Below, piece after piece: positions 10,164-20,362 of a stretch of DNA of 64,000 nucleotides. The number at the start of each line of letters is the position of its first letter. Position 1 is the first letter of the stretch. The stretch spans positions 79,920,570 to 79,984,569 of the forward strand of contig NC_089598.1 in NCBI RefSeq assembly GCF_019320115.1, written 5' to 3'. The translations under genes were made by a program, and so were the position numbers. The stretch is from Miscanthus floridulus. Its lineage: Eukaryota; Streptophyta; Magnoliopsida; Poales; Poaceae. The notes beneath the pieces were generated by a model. That model was given only the letters and a program-made list of their open reading frames with translations, had not been told where the DNA came from and made no database searches.

Positions 10164-10837
10164 ATGTCGAGCGGAGGTTCCTCGAGTGGAAAAGGTTTCG
10201 GCGGAGGGAGAGAAAAGGGGGTGAGGAAGGGACCTCCAATTCTGTGGGAGGGTTCTCTAGGTCCTGATTCTTTTGAAGAACCAATAGAGGAATTTCCTTT
10301 GGAGAGGAAGAGTGACTTCACCCATGAGAGACCTCTTAGATCATACGACAAGCGCATTGAAGATTGGCCAAAATGCCACCACGGTTTGGATTGCGTTGTG
10401 CAGATGTACAACGACTGTGACGGTGGAGGCCGTCGTTTCTTCATATGCCTGCGAGGATTTGTATTTCCTTTGAACTCTCTCCTTTTTTAGATTTGCATTT
10501 GGTTTGTAGTAGTACTTATTGGTAGATGGGTTTTCAGGATTCAAGCTGTCCAGATAACTGTGGCTTCACTAGATGGGTCGACCCTCCTCCTATCTATCCC
10601 CATCAACAGTACATCACATATCTATAGGGACGCATCTTTGACCTAGAGTATGGCCCTAGAAGTGGTAATAGGGATAAGTCGGACGACGACAACAGCAATG
10701 ATACAGAGGAGGCACTATGCAATAATCCGTACTGCGAGTGCCCGTACCATAAGAAGGATGGGCCTCCTTCTCCACCGCCACCGCCGCCGTCAACTGGAGG
10801 ATACTATGGGGAAGGCGCAACTCAGTTCAATATGTAG
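10164..10837 (+). pseudogene. second GRF-like zinc-finger gene of the MULE, one in-frame TAG
   Basis: Exon 1 is 10164-10460 (MSSGGSSSGKGF...), the intron is 10461-10537 (GTATTTCC...TTTTCAG) and exon 2 starts at 10538. The finger reads WPKCHHGLDC, later FFICLRG, then a pair of Cys in SSCPDNCGF and the WVDPP end, again GRF-like. It is preceded by a Gly/Ser-rich and acidic N-terminus. A single TAG at 10625-10627 follows TYL; the frame then stays open to a TAG at 10835-10837, adding an acidic stretch, a Cys-rich CNNPYCECPYH patch and a poly-Pro run. The internal TAG could be a CAG-to-TAG change, or the protein may end there with a complete finger. It probably works with the neighbouring GRF protein. 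Confidence 0.6.
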
Positions 10838-10898
10838 GAGCATTATTAGGACCAACCTTTGTTAGTGAATCCGAATGTGAAATGCTTGTATGAGTTGT

Positions 10899-11082
10899 TC
10901 TTTTCAATCTCCTAAGGCATGCTAGGTTTAGTTTGCAACATGCCATTGTTAGTTTTCATGTGAGTGTATAATCGTAGTACCTTTGCAACGTCTGTATCAC
11001 TTGTTTCTTTCAATCCCCTAAGGCATGCTAGGTTTAGTTTGTGACATGCCATTGTTAGTTTTGATGTGAGTGTAATCGTTGT
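10899..11082. repeat. two-copy ~105-bp direct repeat downstream of accessory gene 2
   Basis: TTTCAATC-CCTAAGGCATGC followed by TAGGTTTAGTTTG, CATGCCATTGTTAG and TGTGAGTGTA occurs at about 10902 and again at about 11008. It lies in the presumed 3' region of the second GRF gene. No function is apparent. Confidence 0.65.
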
Positions 11083-11405
11083 GCATTCGCTATTTCATAA
11101 ATTGCAGTTTACCTATCTCTAAGTTTCATGTACTATGGTTGATTCCCAAACTGAAAAAAAAGATTTGACTCTCTCTAAAAATAGGGGATTGAAATCGAAC
11201 CAACCTTCGGTTTTTCCTGCAGGAACAAACATACAAACATAAATATAGCATGTCTACTCTTATTAGTATAACTCGTGTTAGTAGAAGAGGAATCGTTGAG
11301 AAAGATTTTTCATTTGAATCATGCAAATAGGATTTCAACCTATACCAAAGGTTTAGAAGACCTCTGTCTTTAATACTTTATTCTTTCTTTTTTATGATTT
11401 ATAGG

Positions 11406-11753
11406 ATCGGCGTCAAGTCGGACGACGCCGAGGTAGATGACCAAGGCGTTGATTCGGACCACGCCAACCCTAGGGTTTGGCTCGGCCGTGTACGTGAAGT
11501 GTTGGGCTGAGGCTCGGCGTCGAGTCGGCCCACGCCAACCCTAGGGATCACCACGGCCCGCACCAGGTTTGGGCCGAACCTCGGCGCTGAGTCGGCCCAC
11601 GCCGAGATTAAAGGCTCGACGTCAATTTACGGAACACCGAGCTTGGGCACCTCGTCGCTTTGAGGCAAAGGATTCCAGTATGCACCAGGGATCGGCGTCA
11701 ATTGACTAAACACCGAGGTGCCCACACTCGGCGTGTGTTCAATTGACGCCGAG
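11406..11753. repeat. central 27-bp dyad cluster (seven units)
   Basis: Seven units of exactly 27 bp occur at 11406, 11442, 11513, 11580, 11615, 11691 and 11727. Each is an 8-bp arm related to CTCGGCGT, an 11-nt spacer often containing AGTCGG, and an inverted arm related to ACGCCGAG. Arms show compensated and uncompensated changes (for example CTCGACGT with ACACCGAG). The cluster lies between the convergent GRF and transposase/PMD transcription units. Confidence 0.8.
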
Positions 11754-11789
11754 CTCCTAGGTTCACCAAAAAATAGTTAACTGAGCATA

Positions 11790-12120
11790 CACATAACACA
11801 TAATATACAGAATACATGAGCATACAGACATACATACACATTCATTCATTCAACATCCATACAAACATAAGGTCCAACACATTTAACATCCAACATAGTC
11901 CAATACATTCAACAAATGACCACACCGACATACACATTCATTCAACATCCATACATACATAAGGTCCAACACATTCAACATCCAACATAGTCCAACACAT
12001 TCAACATCCAACATAGTCCATACATATGCTTCATCAATCATCCAACATAGTCCAAACATAGTACAAGGTCCATACATAGTGCATTACATAAGGTCCAATG
12101 CATACATAGTCCATGCACAA
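11790..12120. repeat. degenerate CATA/ACATTCAACATCC repeat tract
   Basis: Low-complexity sequence built from ACATTCAACATCCA, CATACATAAGGTCCA and CATAGTCCA in variable order. It lies downstream of the PMD-like exons on the minus strand and probably forms their 3' region. The short Cys/Met-rich frames here are by-products of the repeat. Confidence 0.7.
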
Positions 12121-12299
12121 AATATAGCATATGAAGTCTTTGGATCTTTTAGCTCGCTCCTTGTACCTTAACGTGGATGGCGAGCGTAACGCTTTCTCCT
12201 CCCAAACAGATAGGTACCTAGAGTGTACCTGTCCACTGGTCTGAGCGTCCTCTGTGGATGTCCAGAACTGGAGGGGCCTTGAGTTCCTTGGGGTGCATC

Positions 12300-13455
12300 T
12301 CCAAGCTAGGACATGCCAATCTCATCATACTCATGATCATAGTACTCTCCCTGTCCTTCATCATCTTCATCATCATAAGGACCATGTCCTTGACCACCCT
12401 CTGCACTAGTTGCTGCACCATGTGAAGAAGAAGTCCTGCCACCATGTGCACCATGTGAAGATGAAGTCCCTCCAACATGTGCAGTAGAAGGTCCAGCACC
12501 AAGCTGTTGTGGGACTGCCACATCTGGGGAACGTCTACATCCAAGGCGTGCAGCTACCTTTCGGAGGCGATGCATGGAACGCTGCATTTTGAAAGCACTA
12601 TTAGTAAGTGGGGTTGGTCGCAAAACTATATAAAGGTGTAACATCAACTGAATGAGAGGAGACTACCTGAATGTGTTGTCGTAACATGGAGGCCTCATCA
12701 GGATCGCCCACAGGAATCATCAATGCCCTTCCTTGCTCGGCCACTGTCCTCATTATCTCCGTGCTCTATGCAACAAAAACAAGAATTTAAGTCTCCATCA
12801 CAGTAAAGACCTCAGAGATGGAAATAGTTGTATCACTTACAGCTCTGGCTAACGCAGGGGCGATCTCAACTTGCCTGCCTTCTTGGGTAGCTTGGTCATA
12901 TGGATTGTTGCCCTCATCCTCGCTCGCAATGTCAACAATGTCTTGCTCCGTCCAAGCGGGCCTCAATTGAAGCCTTGTTCGTTGACCAAACCAAACAAGG
13001 TAATCATCGAATGCCTTGTCACGATGGATGGTGTGGATGCCCATGTTGTTCTACTCCATCAACATCCACTCATCAATGTAGCGCTGGTGCTCCAGCTGCC
13101 AGTTGGTGATCTTCTTATTTTTGTCTGCTGAACCTGCAAATTTTACACCATAGCGGCAATATGAAGGCCTACTCAATGATTCATTCATGTGAAACAAACA
13201 AAATATTGCATGTTACGTACTTGTGGAGCTGCCAACTGGTGGAGAAATCCTCAGGCGGAGAAGGCTGCAGCCTACCAAACTGTCGTGCTACACGGTGAGG
13301 GAGATGGTACTCCACTGCATAGAAACAAATAAGGGGGGTCCTCATCGTCCAGACGTCCTCGTCTGCCATGCACAAGGAGCTCAAGTTGAGATCCGTGACT
13401 TGCCTCCGCCGATATGGGCGCCATTGAACCTGTACACAACGTCGTCATCAACCTC
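12300..13455 (-). pseudogene. plant mobile domain (PMD)-like C-terminal tail fused downstream of MULE transposase
   Basis: Exon-like blocks on the minus strand lie at about 13455-13221, 13133-12841, 12765-12667 and from 12581 down to about 12300, most with GT/AG borders. Block 1 carries the PMD-type core with RRRQVTDLNLSSLC, TPLICFYAVEYHLPHRV and QFGRLQ. Block 2 has the WQLEHQRYIDEW and YLVWFGQRTR segments, and block 4 a Gly/Ser/His-rich acidic tail. Plant mobile domain proteins (MAIN/MAIL1 family) occur as host silencing factors and, to my knowledge, also inside transposons. Breaks are a missing base near 13430 and a TAG just before NNMGIH in block 2. Only the C-terminal part of a PMD is present. 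Confidence 0.6.
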
Positions 13456-15460
13456 TTAGAAGGCTGTTGAACATCTCTGCTATGTTACTAGTCATGAAGC
13501 CCCATCTCCAACCACCGGTGTCATATGCAAGTGACCACTTATCCTTCGACGCCATCAACTCGCTCAAGAATTGCCTGCCATCAACATTTGTGGCTAACTT
13601 CAGGGCATCTAGCTTGTCTTTGAATAATTGAACCTCTTGCTGCCTGCAAACCTCCTCAAATAATTTGAAGTTGTCCTTTATGTGATCACGCCTTATAAGA
13701 TTCTGAGCAAGGTGTCTAGTGCACCACCGGTGATGTATTTGACCGTAACCAGGAATCTCTTGTTCTACGGCATTCAGAATGCCAGCATGCCTATCGGATA
13801 TCACACAAACATCACGTCCTAGACCAATTACCACTTGTCTTACTGGCCTGAGAAACCAACACCAACTATCCGTGTCCTCCTTCCGAACAATCGCAAAGGC
13901 CAATGGCACAAGCTGGTCTTCTGCATCTGTCCCAATACAAATAAGCATTGTGCCTTCAAATTTCTCTATAAGAAAGGTCCCGTCAATTGAGATGACGGGC
14001 CTGTAATGCTTGAATGCTTCGATGCTCTGCCCGAACGCCCAAAAGGCCCTTCCAAATACCTGGCTACCATTCCTTGTTTCACCCTCCTTAGGTAAATACT
14101 CGAAGTGCATCCCAGGATTTACAGCCCTCATTGCGTTCAACATTACAGGGAGGCGCTCATAAGCTTCTTCCTAATTTCCAAATATTATTTCCAGTGCACG
14201 TTGCTTTGCCCTCCATACTTTTCCATACTTGTAATGATTGTACCGTTGGAAGATGATCTCAACCAACGCGGACACCGTAATGGTTGGCATATGCTTCACC
14301 ACGGGGCATAACTGCCTTGCAATGAACCTAGAATTGAGCTACAGATGGTTCTCTTCTGCCTCAGCAGTGGCACAAACATGTGGTTGCTTCACTGAGGTAA
14401 TCTTCCATTTGCCTGCCTTTGTCTTCCTAGCACATACTCTCCAACCACACTGTTGTTCTTCACATGCAACAGTGTACCTCTTCTCCTTGAATGAATTGAT
14501 GACCCTAAAAGGTCGGTTGTGTACAATGGAGTACTCTTGCAACCATGATTTCAACTCATCCATGGTAGCAAACAATATGCCCTTCCGTATGATGAGGCAA
14601 CCGCTAACATCAGGCACTGTTGTATCACTTGGCCCACCATCAGCTACTGCCCTGTGACCATGGCTAAGGTCCTTGAAATCACCAACTAGTGGATCTCTCC
14701 AAGGCAAGACCCTAGACAATATCTCTATTTCCCTAAAATTGAGACGACCAACAGGGCGATCGTCATCAGAGTCTTCGGCTATCTCCCCTACGAAGGATTC
14801 ATCATCTCCAGCTATCTCCATGTCAAAACGGTTCGTAGCCCTAGCATCACCAAAGTCTTCTTCACCACTGAGATCATCTTCGTCGCTAAGCTCATCCTCA
14901 ATAGAAAAGTCTCCGCTAGCGTCGTCCAAACCTTCTTCTACATCACCAATTACATAATCATTATCCTCTTCATAACTATCATGATTGCCCTCACCATCGG
15001 CTACCGGATTCTCCTCCTCATCTCCACCGTAGCCTAGTTGTGTGACAAGTATTTCTTCTTTAGACAAAGGACCATAACCTATGTGAGCGGGGGAAGATGG
15101 GCATGCTTCGAAGCTATCATTTCCTAAGCCGGACTCCTTACTTACTACTAAATCCAAAGATCGCACTTCTGAGGCCAATACAACTGCCTTGTAATCATTC
15201 CATTCAGACTCGCTTGTAATTTTGAGCAACCGCTTGATCCGAGGACCCTTCGACGACCCAACATCTATGACACCTTCAAACTGAACATGCACGTCTCCTT
15301 CATTCCAGCCTAACTTAACCTTCACTCGCTCCACTAACTGGGTCAAAGATGGTGTTTCAGAAAAAATCAACAACTCCTCATACATGTCCAGAAATTCTAA
15401 ACTATCATCTCTTGTCATAACAATACGGCCTTCATGATGCAACCTCACTAATTTATCCAT
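13448..15460 (-). pseudogene. mudrA-like (MULE) transposase with two in-frame TAG codons
   Basis: One continuous frame of 671 codons runs from ATG 15460 to TGA 13448. The N-terminal 100 residues resemble the usual MULE N-terminal domain and are followed by a long acidic linker. About residues 285-373 form the MuDR zinc-binding DNA-binding domain (RPFRVINSFKEKRYTVAC...CGWRVC...HVC). The catalytic core has SIDGTFL and ISDRHAGI with the two Asp, the Mutator C-x2-H signature in WCTRHL, and NIAEMFNSLL with a candidate Glu. Two TAG codons (14339-14341 after EENHL; 14171-14173 before EEAYERLP) break it. The usual C-terminal zinc knuckle is absent, because the frame stops at LLRG just before PMD-like sequence. 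It is transcribed inward from the right arm. Confidence 0.85.
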
Positions 15461-16061
15461 CTACAGCCATCACACAACAAGTAGTGTCACATATCAATAT
15501 ATCTTGCGAGTTTCAATCCAATAAGTAGAAACTAAAATATATTATTTCATCTTTTTCAACCCTAACAACATAATCATTTCTAGTCATAAAAATTTGAAAT
15601 GTAATGACCAACAAATAACTAAAATACATACTAACCCTAATGACCAACAAATAACTAACCCTAATGACACCTACAATAAACAAAGAACCCTAATGATCAA
15701 AATAACTAGAAACCAAACTAACCTAATATGTTCAGCACATAAAACAGTTAAACAACAATGCACTCAATCATCCTAAGCCATACATTTTGCAAATGCAAAC
15801 ACACATATACCAAAACACCATACACCCATGATTCCACATGATTAGAGACAATGCAAGCACATCTACGCGGATAGATTGGAGGAGGGGAGGGACCATTACC
15901 TCGAGGAAGCTTCAGAAGACGAGATCCTGGCACCTAGGGTCGATTTTGGGGGCTAGGGTTTCGTGGCGGCGTGGAGGAGAAGAACAGAGAGGAAAGCCGG
16001 CGGTTTCAGAATGGAGGGAGGAAGAAGAAGGGGGCCGCGGCGCGGCTTCAAGGGACCAGAC

Positions 16062-16367
16062 CTCGGCGTTGAGTCGGGCCGCGCCGAGTCTGGTGGCTCG
16101 GCGTTAAGTGACCCCGCGCCGAGCTATTGGGCCACGATGCGTTGTTGGGCCGCCTGGGCCGCGCGCCTGATGGTGCCAATAGCTCGGCGTATAGTCCCGC
16201 CGCGCCGAGGTTGGGCCCGTGGCGTTGGCTGACACGACGCCGACGTGTCGGACCCCACGCGCCACGTGTCGCCGTCGACCGGGGTCGTCCGTGACGTGGC
16301 AAGACCTCGGCGTCGTGTCAGTCGACGCCGACCCTCATACCTCGGCGTCATGTTCTAAGACGCCTAA
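16062..16367. repeat. 27-bp dyad cluster, right arm (six units)
   Basis: Units of 27 bp start at 16062, 16097, 16183, 16218, 16306 and 16341. Three are near-perfect dyads with arms CTCGGCGT and GCGCCGAG around 11-nt spacers containing AGT. The unit at 16341 has a degenerate right arm (ACGCCTAA). Spacing between units is irregular (35 to 88 bp), unlike a simple satellite. Confidence 0.82.
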
Positions 16368-16549
16368 AAATGGTCTATTTTCAGCAAACGTTTTGGCGTA
16401 GATCTTTTTATAAAAAAATGTTTTCAAAAGGGACCAAAATACAAAAATTTCACCTTTACAAGTGACATCGTGCAGCACTGCTACAGATAATTTTTTCCCC
16501 TGGTGTACAGGCAGTCTTATCGCCTCTAATCTCTTGCTCAGCCTAGCAA

Positions 16550-17211
16550 ATGGCGCTTGCTGCTACTGCTAGGCAGTCGCGGATCCAGAAATTTTTTCAG
16601 TCCTGGGCGATCCTCGCTACAGAGAAGTATTTACCAAGAAAAACACCATGTTTACCTCTCGCGACAAAGAGAAATCTTCTTTGCACTTCGGCGATGAGCC
16701 CTGCCACCGGTGACGTTCCTCCGGCAGTTCCGGCCACTAAGCCTCCAGCCGCCCCAGGCAGCGAATCTGCGGTTCGTCGGGGTCCGGCCATCGAGCCCCC
16801 AGCTGCTCCAGCCAAAGACGATGATCAACATACTCGAAAAGGTAGGGTTGAAACTTTGTTTTTTACTCTGTTCTTGAGCAGCAGCACTACATTTTTTTCC
16901 CACGGCTATATGATGTATGTATGCTTATGAAGCACCAAGCTAGGAGTACAAGACTACATGTCTCTCATCCAAGGCTAGCCCAAAGATTAAGCTTTTTTTT
17001 TTTTGCGAATTAAAGATTATAAGCTATTTGAGCAATTCTCCTACGTTGGGAATGTGTAAATTTCGCAGGATGGAGATACTTAGTTGCTACACAAATCCTA
17101 AGGAATCCAATAACAATTTCTGCTGATTAGCTACTTCATGCCGTTTTGATTTCAGGTCACCCTCCTGAACCGAGCCAGCACGATCCTCAACCTCCGATTC
17201 GTAATCCTTGA
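16550..17211 (+). CDS. small two-exon gene in right arm, unknown protein (115 aa)
   Basis: Exon 1 is 16550-16841 and exon 2 is 17156-17211, the inverted duplicate of the gene at 6906-7565. The exon 1 translation is identical between arms over the whole first exon. Exon 2 differs at least at one residue (PQPP here, PQHP on the left). Identical splice sites and an open frame in both copies suggest recent duplication or homogenisation between arms. It faces outward, toward the element's right end. No domain recognised. Confidence 0.45.
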
Positions 17212-17889
17212 CCGGGGGCTCAAAGGCTCAAGCAACTCCCGGATCGCCTACGCCTTCCTTTGAAACCAGTCATCTCATATATATCACTTCATCTCGTGTG
17301 ACATCCCGGTGTTTATCTCGTGGAGTTTGTTTCGTGCGTTGTGGAGTGTTTTATATCGTACACAAGGGTTCTTGTATGTTAACTGTTATAAGCAGGAAAA
17401 GGTATCAGGAGTCAAATAAAGCAGCCATTTGGTACCGTACCTCTGGGTGAAATCCCAGATTTGGTTTTACCGAATGGACGATGGCGAAGCCTCTGACTTC
17501 TCGTCCTACATGTTGGCATTGCTTTGGAGCCCCTTTGCCGTTGCTGTAGCAACTGCATCAAAGAATTCAAACGTCATGAAGCCGTTGTGATTCTGGGATT
17601 TGTGTAGCGGTGTATTGTTATCCGTTATTACTATTTGTTGTAGTGACACACATTTGTTCTGCTTATTGCTAGGATGCCACATTTCCCCCCTTGTGCTAGG
17701 GCAAATTCTACAGTTGAGACCTACATTCTGTCGGATGGTTATGGCTTAAGCCGAGTCTTCTCAAAATCAACATAGCGATGAATGGTTTATCATCATTTTC
17801 CCTAAAAACAAGAGAGAGAATTATCTATAAGGCCCTAAAAAAGTCCCGTTTTCTTTCATGGCCCTTCTTTATTTGAACTTAGCCCGAAA

Positions 17890-18380
17890 ACAAAATTTAG
17901 TTACCTATATGCCTGGTTCCGCTGCGTTCCCCTGCTCCTGTGACGCCAGGGGGCGGATCCTTCACCCGTGCTGGGTGCCTCCATGCTGTGGATAGAATCA
18001 CTAACATACTATTTGGAGCTTTGCATGTTCCAGACGCGAGTCCACTGAGAACTTGCACTTTCAGCATGATTCGGGGATCAACCATTTCTCCCAGCTCTCT
18101 GGTCAAGCACTTTGTAGTTGTACCTCCAATTGCTGTACAAACACATGAGATGCACATAATTTTGCTATTTCCAAGAGCGAACAAAATTGTTAAGGATGTC
18201 CAGTGAAGTACACTCAACGATGCAATGAGCAAAACCGAACCAATATACATTCACAAAATCACATGCTTCCTACTACCCTTGCAAGTGGTAAAGACTGAAA
18301 ACAACAAAAGATGATGCAATTCTACACGAAAAAAACTGATCTTTTAGTATGGGTTCCTAATGCTCATTCGGAATTCCAAT
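17890..18380. other. non-coding flank of the MULE, nothing recognisable
   Basis: Unique-looking sequence immediately right of the MULE end. Open frames on both strands (plus 17940-18206, minus 17897-18250) overlap each other and show no family features, so neither is called as a gene. Confidence 0.3.
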
Positions 18381-18399
18381 TAATTTGTTGCCCGACAAG

Positions 18400-18975
18400 A
18401 GAAGGAAGCAATTAATTTCTTGGGAAATCGTTCTCGACAGGATAGGAGGTCAAGCGCAGACCCGCCTGACCAACGTAAGACAAGGCCTTCGGTGGTGGCC
18501 GAAGGCAACCAGACAGAATATGATTATCAAGGCAATCAGACTCTAGGGTTTTGTACCAACATATGGTCTATTTTTATTTGGGATCGAGTCCTCCTTATAT
18601 AGGATGGTAATACAAGAAAGTTCATTTACAATACTACACGTATGCTAGCTAAGGAATATTCCTTTTACATCTCTTCCCCTCTAAGGGTAATCAGGACCTC
18701 CTCCGTGGCCACTGCCTTACTTCATGGGCCCTTGTCGAGCCAGACCCAAGCCCGGTAGGGTCTTCCATGGGGGTCCTGATTCCTGGCCTCCAGGCTCCTG
18801 ACCTGGTTGCCCTTCGAAAGCTTGATGAGGCATTTGGACGCTCTTGCTCCCGTCGGCCTTTGCCATTCGTCCCGAGCCTTCGTCGTGACGGAAGTCCGCC
18901 TTGGGCACAAGCCTTCGCCGAAGGCTTGGTTCGAGCCCCGTTCCTATTAGCAAAGATAATTGTGATCATTTGAGG
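18400..18975 (-). mobile_element. LTR remnant with TATA box, minus orientation
   Basis: Read on the minus strand, a CTATATAAGGA TATA-like motif (about 18594-18604) is preceded by a moderately GC-rich region with AAGGC/CCTTCG motifs. It is followed by AACCCTAGAGTC and CCGAAGGCC/GGCCTTCGG palindromes, a layout typical of a plant retrotransposon LTR (U3-R-U5). No partner LTR, TSD or internal domain is visible, so it would be a solo or truncated LTR. Confidence 0.4.
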
Positions 18976-19970
18976 TCAGTGTTAGCAGGGAGGACCTTCG
19001 GGACCAAACCCTCGTTCCCCAATAGTATTACAGTGCAGGTGGTTAGGAGAGGATAACGTCGATGCTGTAGGAGCCACCGACCGCAAGTGGTAGATGCATG
19101 GTGAGGTTGAAGGGGATGATGGAATGGCCGGCACCTGTGGGACCCTTGGAGCCACTGGCTGTGGACGACCGGATGGCATGATGGTGGAAGAGTGGCGCAA
19201 GAGCAAGATGGCAATGGAGGGAGGTCGTGCACAAGGGTTTTCAATTTTGGTATTAGAATTTTTTTCAGCCACCCTAAAATTTTTTAGATTTGCAAAATTT
19301 CAGCTAAAATTTTATAGTTTTTTTGGAGATTTAAAAACATGAAGTATGATTTTTCTAAAAATTTTAGATCTAAACAAAATATTAGAACAATTTATAAAAG
19401 AATATGCAACATAAATAATAGAAAATATGAGTCTAGAGTTATATAGCACATGTATTAGTGTAATATGAAATTTTGGAGTGAACCACCCGCTACCTATATG
19501 TTTAGAAAGCCTTTTTTTTCTCTAGATATTGGTACTGAACTGCTTTGACATCTCTTCGAATAGGAAATGAATGGATGAAGGTCCCAAATTAATTGGTTAT
19601 TAAAAAAAGGCTTATTTTTTAAAGATATATCTCATGCTTGGTACTGTATTGTTTCATTCTTCAAAAAGTTTGAATCAGTCGCTTGCACCTCCTCTTTTAT
19701 GATTTGCTTCGCTTAGACAATCGCTACGGAGGGAGTTAGTTCAGGGCGCCGCTCCCTTCCGTAAAATAACCATTACGAAAGAAAATGCTTCTTTCGGCCA
19801 CTCCCGAAGTTATAGAAATTCATAAAATTTTGACTGAAATTTCGTTGAAATTTTAAACCCTGTCGTGAACGAAGACTTAAATAAAGGAGATCGGCCAGAG
19901 CTTTGGCCAATGGTGCGCCACGGTGGGATGGATTACTGTTCTGGATGGGACGCAAAGTTGTCAAAGAAAG
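18976..19970. other. AT-rich non-coding interval
   Basis: No gene seen. A GC-richer portion at 19000-19240 has short overlapping frames on both strands but no recognisable product. The remainder is AT-rich and contains TTTTAGATTTGCAAAATTT-type low complexity. Confidence 0.4.
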
Positions 19971-20105
19971 CAGGTTCGTTTGGCTATGGCTTGTTGTAAA
20001 CGATCGTAAATTTCCAGCTAGAACAGTATTTTTCTCTCATACAAATCAGCCAGCAGTACTTCTTCACGAACCAGCAACGATACGAACCAGCCAACCAAAC
20101 AGGCT
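19971..20105. mobile_element. hAT/foldback-type MITE, copy A
   Basis: About 135 bp bounded by CAGGTTCGTTTGGCTATGG and its inverse CAGCCAACCAAACAGGCT. The interior contains CGATCGTAAATTT, GAACAGTATTTTTCTC and the GAACCAGCAACGATACGAACC block. A second copy in inverted orientation lies at 21012-21150. Target duplications are unclear, so the superfamily is uncertain. Confidence 0.65.
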
Positions 20106-20207
20106 TGAAAAGTGAAATAGCAGTGCTATCAAAAGAGTCATCATTCTCAGTTGCCTGGAAACTACTGCAGACGACGAATGTTATATTCAAACTCAAGAGT
20201 AGCTAGC

Positions 20208-20362
20208 TACTACCCTCCATTCTAAATTACGAGATTATTTGACTTTTCTAGATTTATAGCTTTTATTATGTACCTTGATATATGCTATGTCTAGATATAT
20301 AATAATTGCTATGAATATAGAAATGCTAAAATATCTTATAATTTAGAGTAGATGAAGTAGCA
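20208..20362. mobile_element. Stowaway-type MITE, diverged
   Basis: The left end CTACCCTCCATTCTAAATTACGAG and right end CTTATAATTTAGAGTAGATGAAGTAG are degenerate forms of the Stowaway CTCCCTCCGTTCCAAATTATAAG terminus. Internal TCTAGATTTATAGCTTTTATTATG and TCTAGATATATAATAATTGC match the family hairpin. It is clearly older than the copy at 58965. Confidence 0.7.

Larger units (their letters stand above)
5535..17889. mobile_element. composite Mutator-like element with 2.3-kb inverted arms
   Basis: The stretch is bounded by inverted copies starting TTTCGGGCTAAGTTC (5535) and ending GAACTTAGCCCGAAA (17889). The left arm runs to about 8534 and includes a later 662-bp insertion; the right arm is about 15581-17889. 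The interior holds two GRF zinc-finger genes on the plus strand, a mudrA-like transposase with a plant-mobile-domain tail on the minus strand, and clusters of a 27-bp dyad. Each arm carries one copy of a small two-exon gene. Convergent genes fired from two inverted ends recall the mudrA/mudrB layout of maize MuDR. I could not find a 9-bp target duplication at the outer ends, so mobilisation as a single unit is inferred. Confidence 0.7.
15581..17889. repeat. right inverted arm of the composite MULE
   Basis: Reverse complement of 5535-8534 without the 662-bp MITE. The inner edge is the CTAACCCTAATGACC-rich strip near 15581, directly upstream of the transposase start at 15460. The outer edge is GAACTTAGCCCGAAA at 17889. 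It holds a dyad cluster (16062-16367) and a plus-strand copy of the small two-exon gene. It probably supplies the transposase promoter. Confidence 0.9.

Noticed and set aside
10625..10627. Programmed TAG readthrough in the second GRF gene and in the MULE transposase
   Set aside because: TAG and TGA stops of the same mutational type are scattered through unrelated decayed elements in the window, so decay is the simpler account.
5535..17889. Inverted arms as an assembly artefact
   Set aside because: The arms differ by point changes and by a 662-bp MITE with its own target duplication, so they are separate sequences. Long-read confirmation would still be sensible.
17897..18250. Overlapping plus and minus frames right of the MULE
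   Set aside because: No recognisable family, mutual overlap and no splice or promoter support.
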